64,000 nucleotides of DNA from Novosphingobium barchaimii LL02 (GCF_001046635.1 NZ_KQ130455.1:375103-439102), one strand, 5' to 3'; positions 24,477 through 34,200 are shown, counted from the stretch's first letter. The notes: a model not told the origin generated them from the letters alone. Numbers and translations: made by a program.

Positions 24477-26753
24477 ATGAGCAGAATCCATATTCCGGCA
24501 CTGGTGTGCGTGATGTTTTGGGCCGGCGCGGCCGACGCGCAGCAAGCGACGGAAGCGCCGTTGAACCCCGATATCGTCGTCACAGGAGAGAAGTCGAACC
24601 GCACGCTGCAGGATACGCCTACCAGCGTCGCAGTGACCACATCCGAGCGCATCAGGCAGGAAAACATCCTGACGATTCAGGACGTCTACAACCGTACGGG
24701 AAACGTGTCCGAGACTTACGGGGCGGCGGGCTTCACTATCCGCGGTATAAACAACCAGGGCGTGGGCGCCGGCGGCAATGCCGACACTGCGACAGTTTAC
24801 GTCGATGGGGCGCCGATCCCGCGGGAGGCACTGTTTGGTGGGCCCACGGACTTGTGGGATGTCCAGCAGGTGGAGATACTGCGCGGGCCGCAGTCCACCA
24901 TCCAGGGGCTGAACGCCTTGGCGGGCTCCATCGTTCTCACCACGCGCGACGCTTCCACTACCGAGTTCGGCGGCGACGCCCGGGTGCTGTGGAGCGAGCA
25001 CAACGACCGCACCTTCTCCGCTGCGGTGGGCGGCCCGCTGGTGCAGGATGAACTGGGCCTACGGCTCTCGGCGGAGCGGCGCAACGATCGCGGCCTGATC
25101 CGCAACGTCACCCGCGGCGGTTACGACGATGCGCTAGAGTCGCTCAACCTGCGCGGCAAGCTGAAGTGGGCGCCCAGTGCGTTGCCGGGGCTGGAGGTGC
25201 AGGCGAGCTACAATCGGGTCCGGCGCGACGGCGGCTATCTCTACGAATATGCGCGCACCGACGTGCCCGACTTCTTCGACAATCGCATCTCGACCGGCAA
25301 TGCGCCTAGCCGAGGGCACATCAAGACCGACATTGCGGTGCTCAACCTAGGCTACACGATCACGCCGGAACTGCGCCTCTCCAGCATCACTTCGTTCAAC
25401 AAAACCCACACCCGCGCGGTAATCGACACCGATGGTACAGCAGCCGACCTACAGGTCGTCGACAACACCAACGATTTCCGCACCTGGACGCAGGAACTCC
25501 GGCTTAACTACGAAGGCGAGCGGCTGAGCGGGGTACTGGGCGCCTGGGCCTACCGGCGCACCGGTGGTCTGGTTGCGGCCAACCGACTTAACATCAACAC
25601 GCCGACCGCGACGATTGCGGCGCTGCTGCGCGGGGGCGGCTTCCCCGCCGCGACTGCGACACAGATCGCCAACCTCTATACCAACGCGCTTCCGGTGATC
25701 CCGGTCGCCTACGCGGCAGAGGCCCCTCAACGAGTGAGCACCGCCGCGCTGTTCGGCGACGCGCGCTATAAGCTGACCGACCGGCTTTCGCTGATCGGCG
25801 GCTTCCGCTACGATCACGAGGCGAACCGCTACACCGCGGAGACGGTGGCGACGTTCGCCGGCACCTTGCCAAACCCTGCCGAGTTCAGCGCTGCAGGGAC
25901 ACCGCTGTTCCTGGCAATTTCGGCGGTGAACCAAGGCGTGCTCGGCCTGGTGCAAGGCGCGAACTCGGCCCGCGCCAGCAACGCGCGTACGTTCGACGCC
26001 TTTCTGCCCAAGGCGGGGATCAGCATGGAATGGACACCCGACATCAGCACCACCTTGATCGTGCAGCGCGCCTACCGCTCGGGCGGGTCGAGCCAGAACC
26101 CGGCACGCGCCCTGCTGGTGGCCTACAATCCGGAGTTCAGCTGGAACTACGAGGGATCGTTGCGTTCGCGCTGGTTGGACGGTCGTCTGACGCTGAACGC
26201 TAACGTGTTTTACGTCGACTGGAAGAACCAGCAGACGAACGCCTTTTTCGGCCTGAACGAGTTCGACTACAACACTGTCAATGCGGGCCGGTCGCACCTC
26301 TACGGCTTCGAGGTCGAGGCTCAGGGCCGGATCAGCCGGGCCGTGGACGTTTATGCCTCGGTCGGCCACGTTCGCACCAAGTTCGACGATTTCACCTTGC
26401 CCGCCGGCTCCACCAGCACGATCAACCTTGCCGGCTCGGAGTTCCCCTATGCGCCACGTTGGACGGTCGCGGGCGGCGTGAACGCGCGGGTTGGGCCCGT
26501 GCTGGCCAACCTGAACGCGAGCTACCGCGGACCGGTGTTCAGTGACGTGGGCGTGACGCAGGTGCAGGGACGCCTGCCTGGCCGCACGATCGTCAACGCA
26601 CGGCTGGGCTGGGAGCTGGAGCAGGTCACCTTGTTCGCGTTCGCGCGCAACCTGCTGGACGAAAAGTACCGGCAGTATGACTTCCCGAGCACCGGCCGAG
26701 CGATTTTGGGCGAACCGCAGACGTTTGGCGGCGGCATCGAGGCGCATTTCTGA
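24477..26753 (+). CDS. TonB-dependent siderophore-type receptor
   Basis: 758 residues. Signal peptide 1-22 (ending ADAQ), TonB box-like DIVVTGEKSN near 32, plug with VEILRGPQSTIQGLNALAG, and a C-terminal barrel that ends in EAHF. AGGGGG lies 6 bases upstream of the ATG. The stop overlaps the next gene by one base (TGATG), and a PepSY protein follows. This trio is a common iron-siderophore uptake arrangement, so ferric siderophore import is more likely than a carbon source. Confidence 0.9.
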   Translation: MSRIHIPALVCVMFWAGAADAQQATEAPLNPDIVVTGEKSNRTLQDTPTSVAVTTSERIRQENILTIQDVYNRTGNVSETYGAAGFTIRGINNQGVGAGGNADTATVYVDGAPIPREALFGGPTDLWDVQQVEILRGPQSTIQGLNALAGSIVLTTRDASTTEFGGDARVLWSEHNDRTFSAAVGGPLVQDELGLRLSAERRNDRGLIRNVTRGGYDDALESLNLRGKLKWAPSALPGLEVQASYNRVRRDGGYLYEYARTDVPDFFDNRISTGNAPSRGHIKTDIAVLNLGYTITPELRLSSITSFNKTHTRAVIDTDGTAADLQVVDNTNDFRTWTQELRLNYEGERLSGVLGAWAYRRTGGLVAANRLNINTPTATIAALLRGGGFPAATATQIANLYTNALPVIPVAYAAEAPQRVSTAALFGDARYKLTDRLSLIGGFRYDHEANRYTAETVATFAGTLPNPAEFSAAGTPLFLAISAVNQGVLGLVQGANSARASNARTFDAFLPKAGISMEWTPDISTTLIVQRAYRSGGSSQNPARALLVAYNPEFSWNYEGSLRSRWLDGRLTLNANVFYVDWKNQQTNAFFGLNEFDYNTVNAGRSHLYGFEVEAQGRISRAVDVYASVGHVRTKFDDFTLPAGSTSTINLAGSEFPYAPRWTVAGGVNARVGPVLANLNASYRGPVFSDVGVTQVQGRLPGRTIVNARLGWELEQVTLFAFARNLLDEKYRQYDFPSTGRAILGEPQTFGGGIEAHF

Positions 26754-27310
26754 TGCTGACCGTTGCCTTGGTCGGTGTGGCGGGCGGTGCGGGAGGCGCA
26801 GTCTTGCTGCGGCGGGCTTGGGCCGAGCGCACCCGCGAACGCGCGGCTCTGGTGGGCGCGGGTTGGATCGTGCTGCTTGCCACCCTGCTGCTCAGCGCGT
26901 GGACGGCAGGCGCGGTGAAAGGTGGAGCAGTGGCGATCGCGGGGATAGCCCTGGGCACGCTGGGCATCGTCGCCCAAGGCCGGGTGGTGCGCACCGCGAG
27001 GGCGACGCGTGACATGCTTGCGCCTGAGCCGCTTGAGGGCCCCTCGCGCGCATGGCGCGGGGTGCTCAAATTCCTGCTAGCCGGGCCGCTCGGGATGGCT
27101 GCGGCCATGGGCATCGCCTTCTGCTACGCGACGTGGGCCCCCGGCGACCCGCGCACCCGGATAATCGTAGGGGGGCTGCTGATGCCCCTGGGCTGGGCTT
27201 TGGCGATGACCTGGACGCTCGCGGACCAACGCCTTTTACGCGCCGTGGCGGTGCTGGTTGGAACAACGGTTGCAGGCTTCGCCCTTGCCGCAGTGCGAGG
27301 ATTGGCATGA
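26753..27310 (+). CDS. Inner-membrane protein of the PepSY operon
   Basis: 185 residues with about five membrane segments (for example 3-18, 38-58, 62-80, 104-128 and 160-182). It starts at the last base of the receptor gene and overlaps the PepSY gene by ATGA. I do not recognise a family; proteins in this slot in iron-uptake operons include DUF3649/DUF3325-type membrane proteins. Probably helps move or reduce iron at the inner membrane; inferred from context. Confidence 0.75.
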   Translation: MLTVALVGVAGGAGGAVLLRRAWAERTRERAALVGAGWIVLLATLLLSAWTAGAVKGGAVAIAGIALGTLGIVAQGRVVRTARATRDMLAPEPLEGPSRAWRGVLKFLLAGPLGMAAAMGIAFCYATWAPGDPRTRIIVGGLLMPLGWALAMTWTLADQRLLRAVAVLVGTTVAGFALAAVRGLA

Positions 27311-28794
27311 ACAAGGCCAGGAACGCTGGAAAGGCCAAGAGCCGCTGGCCGCTGCCACCCGCCACCGTGCGCGCGGTGCTCAGCGGGCATGGTATTCTCG
27401 GGCTGGCCTTTGCCGCTGTAATCTACTTGGTGTGCCTGTCGGGCACGCTGGCGGTATTCGTGCATGATCTCGAGCGCTGGGAACAGCCCGCCGCCCCGGC
27501 CGCAACGCACATCGACGATGCCGTCATGACCCGCGCGCTGGATGTAGCAGCCCGCAAGGCCCCGGCGGGAACCACGCTTTATGCCACGCTCCCATCCGAA
27601 CAGGAACCGGGCGCGACGATCGTCGCCTATTCCCCCAGCTTCGAGCGCGAATGGACGGTGGATGCGCAAGGCGGGTTGGTGGAGAAGGCAGCGGCATTCT
27701 CCGAATTTATCCTGAAACTCCACATCGCGCTGCACTTGCCGCGCAGCTGGGGTGAGTTCATCGTCGGGCTCACCGGAGTGGCTTTGCTATCGTCGCTCGT
27801 CTCGGGCATTCTGGCACACCCCCGCGTATTCAAGGACGCGTTCCACCTGCGGCTCGGCGGCTCCCGGCGATTGCAGGAGGCGGATCTGCACAACCGGCTT
27901 GGCATCTGGGCGCTGCCGTTCCATGTCACCATCGCGCTGACCGGGGCCTTGCTGGGCCTCAGCACCCTGATTGTCGGCGTCCTGGCGATGCTGCTTTACC
28001 GTGGCGACACGGCGAAGGTTTATGGCCTCTTCATCGATGCGCCTCCGGCGGTGAACGCTACTCCATCGCCGTTGCCCTCCGTGTCAGAACTGCTGGCCGA
28101 GGCGCGCCGCCGCGCTCCGGGCGCCCAGCCCCACCAGCTGACAATCGAGAACGCCGGTCGTGCCGATGTCCGCGTTACCGTCACCTCGCAACGAGACCGG
28201 CTGCTGGTGCCGCAGGACACGACGAGCTTCGATCTCGCAGGTCGGGTGGTAAAGAACCAGCACCCGGACGATCTGGCAGCGGGCACGCGAATCCTGGGCG
28301 GTATCGGCCAACTGCACTTTGGTTGGTATGGCGGCCTGCCTGTGCGGATTATCTATGGCCTGCTCGGCATGGCGCTGTGTGTCGTCACTTCGAGCGGAGT
28401 GACGATCTGGCTGGCGCGGCGGCGCGACAAGGGGAGGGCGGTGCCGCAATGGGAGCGCCTATGGGCGGCCGTGGCCTGGGGCCAGCCGCTTGCCCTGGTA
28501 CTGGCGGCATTGGCGGCAATTGCGCTACCGTCCACCGCGACGGCGCTGTGGACGTGGCTTGGCGCCACGCTGGCGCTGCTGCTCGGCTTCGGCATGCTGC
28601 GCTTACCAGCCCCTGTTTGCGCCCGCGGCCTGCGTCTGGCACTTGCCTTGGCCTTGATCGCGTTGGGGGCCTGTCACCTGCTTGTTTCCCGGACCACCCC
28701 TGGCGGCCTATTCGTTGACATCGTGCTTCTGATCGTCGGCGCTGGACTGTTGCGTTCGTATATGCCCATCCACTTTGCAGCTCGAAATGGGTAG
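27307..28794 (+). CDS. PepSY-associated transmembrane protein
   Basis: 495 residues from ATG 27307, in ATGA overlap with the upstream gene; a longer open frame upstream is a shadow. The N-terminal membrane segment follows SGHGILGLAFAAVIYLVCLS, and paired histidines lie in ILKLHIALHLP. More segments occur near 155, 210, 345 and, in a C-terminal block of hydrophobic helices, from about 385 on. The layout matches PepSY-TM proteins (COG3182) that work with siderophore receptors, proposed to reduce ferric siderophores. Confidence 0.85.
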   Translation: MNKARNAGKAKSRWPLPPATVRAVLSGHGILGLAFAAVIYLVCLSGTLAVFVHDLERWEQPAAPAATHIDDAVMTRALDVAARKAPAGTTLYATLPSEQEPGATIVAYSPSFEREWTVDAQGGLVEKAAAFSEFILKLHIALHLPRSWGEFIVGLTGVALLSSLVSGILAHPRVFKDAFHLRLGGSRRLQEADLHNRLGIWALPFHVTIALTGALLGLSTLIVGVLAMLLYRGDTAKVYGLFIDAPPAVNATPSPLPSVSELLAEARRRAPGAQPHQLTIENAGRADVRVTVTSQRDRLLVPQDTTSFDLAGRVVKNQHPDDLAAGTRILGGIGQLHFGWYGGLPVRIIYGLLGMALCVVTSSGVTIWLARRRDKGRAVPQWERLWAAVAWGQPLALVLAALAAIALPSTATALWTWLGATLALLLGFGMLRLPAPVCARGLRLALALALIALGACHLLVSRTTPGGLFVDIVLLIVGAGLLRSYMPIHFAARNG

Positions 28795-29304
28795 TAGCCT
28801 TCCGAGAGTGGAATAACGATGAGTGACCTCCTGCGGTCGCAATCAGCAAGGCAATCCGACAAGTTTCAGATGCCCAGCGGCATTTGGCGGCTTCCCGCAA
28901 CCTGCCATTTGTTCATATGGCTGATGGCCGCCTTGAAAAACCGGACCGTAGTGGCCGAACGACATGAAATGGCGGCGAGCTGCTGGGATAGCGGACGGAC
29001 CGCACCTAAGCTGCGGGACTTGGCATCGGAACGGCGACAAAGGGTCGAAGACGAAAGTAGGCGGCTTGTCGCACGGTAAACCCAATTCACAACCACATGA
29101 CGCCCAAATTCTACCGGTCCGGATGCGATGTCCGCTTCTTGTTGCGCTTGTCAGCGACAAAGAAATGCGGGCAGGGGGTACTTCGCGGCTCTCGAGAAAC
29201 CGGAACTGATGCTCGCAGATTACGAGCATTTGTGGACCTGGTCGGCTGGATCAGACAAGACGCCTATTACGAATGTCGCCGATTTTTGAGGTCAGGTCGG
29301 CGGC
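28795..29304. other. Intergenic stretch without a clear gene
   Basis: Short open frames exist on both strands (for example 28819-29079, plus) but their products look random and lack convincing ribosome sites. No repeat or RNA gene was recognised. Confidence 0.4.
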
Positions 29305-29880
29305 TCAGTCATACATATATTTCGTGCCGCCATGCCGGGCATCGCGCAGAACGCGTGATAGCTCGTCGACCGAATAGAGCTTGTGCAGCAAAGCGAAACG
29401 ATGCCGGGTGTCACCGGCCAGAACATGGCTGTATCCGCTCGTCAGAACAACCTTCAGGCTCGGCCAGCGGGAGCGGACCTGCCTGCCGAGTTGGACTCGG
29501 CAGGATGGCGGGCCACGATGTCGAGCATGCGCAAGTCCCGCTCCAAATGCTGGTGCGGCTTGCTCCAGTGAGTGGAGATCATTCCCAGCAGCTGGCCGCT
29601 GCGCGAAAGCAGAGGGGTGGTCTGTGCCGACCGGATGCCGGCATCGCGTCATGCCTGGAGATCGGGCGTCCCGCTGATGCCGTCCCACTCTTCGAAATCG
29701 GGCACGATCGCGCACAGGCCGAATTTCGGCGCCAGGGTGCAGCTCCTGTAAGCGGCGGGCTTCACCCACTGCCAAAACCGATGGCCTTGGGCGGAAGGCC
29801 GCGCTGCGTCAGAAGCTGCAGTTCGCCGCCATGGCCATGATCGCGAACCCAGAGCGATGCTGCATGGATCAGGAGAATTG
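29305..29880 (-). pseudogene. GAF/receiver-domain histidine-kinase remnant
   Basis: Pieces of a sensor protein lie in different frames. In order on the minus strand they are LIHAASLWVRDHGHGGELQL with LLTQRGLPPKAIGF (start of a GAF domain), then VPDFEEWDGISG, then LLSRSGQLLGMISTHWSKPH with LERDLRMLDIVARH (end of GAF), and last LKVVLTSGYSHVLAGDTRHR with FALLHKLYSVDELSRVL, the C-terminal half of a receiver domain. Several frameshifts and stops divide them and the kinase part is missing. It is an inactive relic, perhaps of a hybrid kinase. Confidence 0.7.
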
Positions 29881-29980
29881 GTGGAACATCGCCGCGACAC
29901 GGCGCGTTGAAAAGGCCGATCAGCTATGCAGACAACCGCCAGTACGAATTCCCTCCCGATCCCGGAGCACAAGCAAAAAC

Positions 29981-31096
29981 ATGTCTATCCGCCTGGTCCC
30001 TGACCGCTCCGCGCATACCGTGAACACCATCGTAGATCTGGAGCAAGGCGCCGCCGCGGGCGCTGTCGCAGGCTTCGCGGCAGCAGCGGTGATGAACGGA
30101 TTCCAGTCGCTCGTTACCCCGCTGTTCCGCCCGCAAGGCGGCGACGGTCCCCCTGCCACTGAGCAGGCCGCCGATCGCGTCGCCCTGGTCGTGACCGGCC
30201 GGGGACTGGCAGAGGGGGACAGGCGCACGGCAGGCACGGCGGTCCACTACCTGGTGGGCACCGCGACCGGCGCAATGTACGGCGCCTGGGCAGAAAGGCG
30301 CCCCGGCGTGACACGCTGGCAGGGGCTGGGTTTCGGGTTCGTCTGTGCGACGCTGATAGACCAGATCGCCGTGCCTCTCACCGGACTCGCAAGGCCGCCT
30401 TGGCGCTATACGCTGCGCACGCACCTTTATGGCTATGCCTCCCATCTGGTTTTCGGGCTGGTCACCGAACAGGTGCGCAAGCTGCTGCGCGACCGAATCG
30501 CCAGCCGTCGTCCTGCCGCCGCCGCCGGGCAGGCCATCGACCGGCAGCTGTCGGACGACCGGGCCATGGCCATCGACGACATCTGCGTGCCGCTGCTGCT
30601 GGGACTGGCCGGTGGCCAGCGGACCTTCACGCCGCCCGCCGCGATCACCATCGCCGCCGCCAGCAGCGGTCTTGGTCTTGAGGGCACGCCGCTGGCGCTG
30701 CTTAACTCGCGGTGGACTGGCCTCCTGCTCGGTGCCGCTGCGGCTGGCGAATACGTAATGGACAAGCAGCCGGGCATTCCGGCCCGGATCGCGCCTGCCG
30801 GACTTGCGGGCCGGGCTGTCGGAGGCGCACTGTCCGGTGCCGCCGCCGCGCGGCCGGGCAAGGCCTGGCTTGCCGCAGGCGTGGGTGCGGCGGGTGCGAT
30901 CGCCGGCGCCTACGTCAGCTACCGGGTGCGCATGACGCTTGCCCGTGCGCTTGGCCGCGACCGTCCGGTGGCCTTCGCCGAAGACGCGCTGGCGATGGTC
31001 GGCACCGCGCTGGTTGCCACATACGCCTCGGCTCGGCAGAAGCAGCGGGATCAGGGGGATACGCTCGTCCGGCGCGGCGGAACTGCGGCGGCGTGA
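29981..31096 (+). CDS. DUF1440-DUF4126 fusion membrane protein
   Basis: 371 residues from ATG 29981; the open frame upstream is part of the kinase relic region. Residues 20-175 resemble DUF1440 (AAAGAVAGFAAAAVMNGFQ, HYLVGTATGAMYGAWAERRP). Residues 200-350 resemble DUF4126 (VPLLLGLAGGQRTFTPPAAI). These are two small membrane families normally encoded separately. The stop overlaps the GTG of the GH15 gene (GTGA), so the two are coupled. Function unknown. Confidence 0.75.
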   Translation: MSIRLVPDRSAHTVNTIVDLEQGAAAGAVAGFAAAAVMNGFQSLVTPLFRPQGGDGPPATEQAADRVALVVTGRGLAEGDRRTAGTAVHYLVGTATGAMYGAWAERRPGVTRWQGLGFGFVCATLIDQIAVPLTGLARPPWRYTLRTHLYGYASHLVFGLVTEQVRKLLRDRIASRRPAAAAGQAIDRQLSDDRAMAIDDICVPLLLGLAGGQRTFTPPAAITIAAASSGLGLEGTPLALLNSRWTGLLLGAAAAGEYVMDKQPGIPARIAPAGLAGRAVGGALSGAAAARPGKAWLAAGVGAAGAIAGAYVSYRVRMTLARALGRDRPVAFAEDALAMVGTALVATYASARQKQRDQGDTLVRRGGTAAA

Positions 31097-32889
31097 CGGC
31101 CGGACGCCGCACCGGGGAACGATCCGAAGGCCATCTTGCCCTTGAAGGCTACGGCGCCATCGGCGAAGGCCGATCTATCGCGCTGTCCGGCGCCGACGGG
31201 TCGATCGACTGGTGGTGCGCGCCCAACATAGACTCGCCGCCGCTGTTTGATCGCCTGCTCGATTCGGTGAACGGCGGGTGCTTCGCGATCACGCCCGACG
31301 CGCCATTTACCGTGGACCGCTGCTATCGCAGCGACAGCAACGTGCTGGAGACCATTTTCACCACCGAGACTGGCCGCGCCTGTCTGGTGGAATCGATGAA
31401 CAGCGGCAGCGCGGGCCGCCTGCCCTGGGCCGAGATGGCCCGCCGGGTCGAAGGACTGGAAGGGCGAATGCGTTTTGGCGTGACGATGCGACCGGGGCGC
31501 CGCGGTGACACCGTGAACCCCTATCACTCGGCCATCGGCGATCACACGGTGTTTCATGTCGAACGGGTGCTGGGGCTGTTCCTGCACAGCGGCGGCGTGG
31601 AGTGCCACTGGGCCGACGAGGGCGTCACCGGCGCGTTCGAAGTGGGGGCGGGCGGGCGCGAGGTGCTGGCGCTCATAGCCGGGGAGGACGAGCCACTGGT
31701 GGTCCCGTCCATCGCGGAGATCGACGCGCGTATCGAGACTTCGGATCAGGAGTGGCGGACGTGGGCAACGACCATCGCATGTCAGGGCGAGCCGCGCGCC
31801 GCGTTCGTACGCTCGGCGCTGGCGCTCAAGCTCCTTCTCTACTCGCCCTCCGGCGCCATCGCCGCCGCGCCGACGACCTCGTTGCCGGAACGGATCGGCG
31901 GCTCCAAGAACTTCGACTATCGCTATGCCTGGGTGCGTGACGCCGGCTACACGATCAAGGCATTCCTGGCGGCCGGGGCGCAGGCGGAAGCCAAGGCGGC
32001 CTTCTCCTGGCTGCTGGACCGCTTGGCCAAAGTCGGCTTCAGGGTCTGCTATACGCTGGGCGGCGATCCGGTGCCTCCAGTTCAGGAATGGGCGATGCCG
32101 GGCTATCGCGGTTCGCAGCCTGTCGTGACAGGCAACCAGGCAAACGACCAGTCCCAGCACGGCGTCTACGGCGACATCTTCGAGACCGCGTCCTGCTTCG
32201 TGGGCAGCGGCAACATCCTCGACAATGCAAGCGCTGAACTGCTTTCGCATCTTGCCGACGAATGCGCCGACCGCTGGCGCATGCCCGATGCCGGGATATG
32301 GGAACTCCCCGAGTACGAGCACTACACGATGTCCAAAATCAGCTGCTGGCAGGCGCTGGCCCGCGCGGTGGAGCTTGCCGATGCGGGGCAGTTGCCCACC
32401 ACCTGCCGTGAACGCTGGTGCCGCGAACGCGACCGTATCTCCGCCTGGATCGAGAAGAACTGCTGGTCGGAGGAAAAGCAGGCGTTCGTGATGCATCCCG
32501 GCACCGATCGGCTGGATGCCTCGATAGCGCTTGCGGTGCGGTTCGGTTTCGATGGCCGCGAACGCCTTGCAGCGACACTGGACGCGATTGATCGCGAACT
32601 CGGCGCCGGGCCGTTCCACTACCGCTACAGCGGGATGGAAAAGGAGGAAGGCTGTTTCCTCGCCTGTTCGTTTTGGATGGCGGAGGCGCGGGCATCGCTG
32701 GGCGACTGGACAGGCGCACGCGCCCGGCTGGACGCGCTCGTCGATGCGCTGGACCGGGGGGTGGGCATCTACCCCGAAATGGTCGACCCGCAGACCGGTG
32801 AATTCCTCGGCAACCTGCCGCAGGGCCTTACCCATCTGGCCCATATCATGGCGCAATCCGTTCTGGCAGAGGAACCGGGACCGGGCTGA
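31093..32889 (+). CDS. Glycoside hydrolase family 15 protein
   Basis: 598 residues from GTG 31093, coupled to the upstream stop; a longer open frame upstream is shadow. The N-terminal beta domain starts with LALEGYGAIGEGRSIALSGA and DGSIDWWCAPNIDS, and the (alpha/alpha)6 barrel includes NFDYRYAWVRDAGYTIKAFL and GIWELPEYEHYTMSK. These are GH15 motifs (glucoamylase, trehalase). No signal peptide, so it acts in the cytoplasm, perhaps on trehalose or a glucan. The neighbours suggest a stress or osmotic role. Confidence 0.9.
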   Translation: MTAGRRTGERSEGHLALEGYGAIGEGRSIALSGADGSIDWWCAPNIDSPPLFDRLLDSVNGGCFAITPDAPFTVDRCYRSDSNVLETIFTTETGRACLVESMNSGSAGRLPWAEMARRVEGLEGRMRFGVTMRPGRRGDTVNPYHSAIGDHTVFHVERVLGLFLHSGGVECHWADEGVTGAFEVGAGGREVLALIAGEDEPLVVPSIAEIDARIETSDQEWRTWATTIACQGEPRAAFVRSALALKLLLYSPSGAIAAAPTTSLPERIGGSKNFDYRYAWVRDAGYTIKAFLAAGAQAEAKAAFSWLLDRLAKVGFRVCYTLGGDPVPPVQEWAMPGYRGSQPVVTGNQANDQSQHGVYGDIFETASCFVGSGNILDNASAELLSHLADECADRWRMPDAGIWELPEYEHYTMSKISCWQALARAVELADAGQLPTTCRERWCRERDRISAWIEKNCWSEEKQAFVMHPGTDRLDASIALAVRFGFDGRERLAATLDAIDRELGAGPFHYRYSGMEKEEGCFLACSFWMAEARASLGDWTGARARLDALVDALDRGVGIYPEMVDPQTGEFLGNLPQGLTHLAHIMAQSVLAEEPGPG

Positions 32890-32924
32890 GGCGCTGCTTT
32901 TCCTGAACCCATCAGGAGCATCCC

Positions 32925-33818
32925 ATGACCGATCGCCTGTCAATGCAAGATCCCCGAGAGCAATATCCCAAGCCGCCGTTCCCCTCCCAGCCTCAGCCCG
33001 TCCCCGGCCTTGCCCGCAAGATGGAGCCGGTCCCCGATCACGGGGAGACCAGCTACAAGGGCTCGGGCAAACTGGCAGGCCGCAAGGCACTCATCACCGG
33101 CGCCGATAGCGGCATTGGCCGCGCCGCCGCGATTGCCTATGCGCGCGAAGGCGCCGACGTCGCGATTTCCTATCTGCCGAGCGAAGCGGCCGACGCCGCC
33201 GAAGTCATCAAGCTGATCGAAGCCGAAGGGCGCACTGCCGTCGACCTTCCCGGCGACGTCACCGACGAAGCATGGTGCCGCACGCTGGTCGATCAGGCGA
33301 TTGCAGGTCTTGGCGGCCTCGACATTCTGGTGATCAACGCAGGCCATCAGCAGAGCCGCGAGGACATATCGAAGGTCACGTCGAAAGACTTCGACGAGAC
33401 GATGAAGACCAATCTCTACGCCCTGCACTGGATCGCGCAGGCGGCGGTCCCGCACCTTAGTGCCGGCGCATCCGTCATCACCACGGCATCGGTGCAGGCC
33501 TACGAGCCGTCGGCCAGCCTGCTCGATTATGCGACGACGAAGGCCGGCATCGTCGCCTATACCAAGGCGCTGGCGAAACAGCTGATCGAGAAAGGAATCC
33601 GTGCGAACGTCGTCGCGCCGGGGCCGTTCTGGACGGCGTTGCAATCCTCTGGCGGGCAGCCTGACGAGGCAGTACAGCAGTTCGGAGCCCAAAGCGCGTT
33701 CGGGCGCCCGGGACAGCCGGTCGAGATCGCGCCGGTCTATGTGCTTCTCGCCAGTCAGGAAGGCAGCTACATTTCAGGTGAAGTCTACGGCGTGACCGGA
33801 GGTGCAGGCATCGCCTGA
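32925..33818 (+). CDS. SDR oxidoreductase, YghA-like
   Basis: 297 residues. A Pro-rich N-terminal extension (PREQYPKPPFPSQPQPVPG) precedes the Rossmann fold, as in YghA and related stress-induced SDRs. NAD(P) motif TGADSGIG at 58-65; NAG at about 137; catalytic Tyr-Lys in YATTK near 201. It starts 35 bases after the GH15 gene and a terminator follows, so it ends the operon. Substrate unknown; aldehydes are reported for relatives. Confidence 0.9.
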   Translation: MTDRLSMQDPREQYPKPPFPSQPQPVPGLARKMEPVPDHGETSYKGSGKLAGRKALITGADSGIGRAAAIAYAREGADVAISYLPSEAADAAEVIKLIEAEGRTAVDLPGDVTDEAWCRTLVDQAIAGLGGLDILVINAGHQQSREDISKVTSKDFDETMKTNLYALHWIAQAAVPHLSAGASVITTASVQAYEPSASLLDYATTKAGIVAYTKALAKQLIEKGIRANVVAPGPFWTALQSSGGQPDEAVQQFGAQSAFGRPGQPVEIAPVYVLLASQEGSYISGEVYGVTGGAGIA

Positions 33819-33841
33819 TTGCCCTGACACGCAATAATGAA

Positions 33842-33880
33842 AAGGCCCCTGCGACCACTGCAGGGGCCTTATCTCTTTTT
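33842..33880 (+). terminator. Rho-independent terminator
   Basis: Perfect 11-bp stem AAGGCCCCTGC / GCAGGGGCCTT with a 7-base loop, followed by ATCTC and a run of five T. It lies 24 bases after the SDR stop. Confidence 0.9.
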
Positions 33881-33884
33881 GAAG

Positions 33885-34200
33885 GCTCGCCTCAGCTGAA
33901 GGCGGCTTCGCAGCCTTCACCGGCTCGGGAATATCGCCCAGTTTCAGGCGCTGTTCCTGTTCATCGGGATCGATGCGGCGCTGGCGCTCCAGCGTTTCGA
34001 TCTTGACCAACCCGCCAAGCTTGCGATCACCAACAGATTAGCCAGTCCTTCCTCACCATCGGGTTCCACAGCGCGGCCTTTGAGAATGCGGTCGGAAAAG
34101 TAATTCAGTTCCCCGCCGAACTGACCGGTCGCCTTGTAGACCTCGCGCGCCCGGCAGGCTATCGGTCGGCGGGGCGATATCGTCGGCGAGCAGTTCATCG
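33885..34200 (-). pseudogene. Gfo/Idh/MocA oxidoreductase remnant
   Basis: Two pieces of the C-terminal end of a glucose-fructose-oxidoreductase-like protein lie in different frames. The first has QFGGELNYFSDRILKGRAVE and PDGEEGLANLLVI. Near 34030 the frame shifts and continues with VKIETLERQRRIDPDEQEQR and LKLGDIPEPVKAAKP. The N-terminal Rossmann domain is missing. Inactive. Confidence 0.7.

Noticed and set aside
28819-29079. Plus-strand open frame of 86 codons after the PepSY gene
   Set aside because: No ribosome site, composition looks random and no domain is visible.
31051-33090. Minus-strand open frame of 679 codons
   Set aside because: It covers the GH15 gene in antisense, crosses gene borders and shows no domain.
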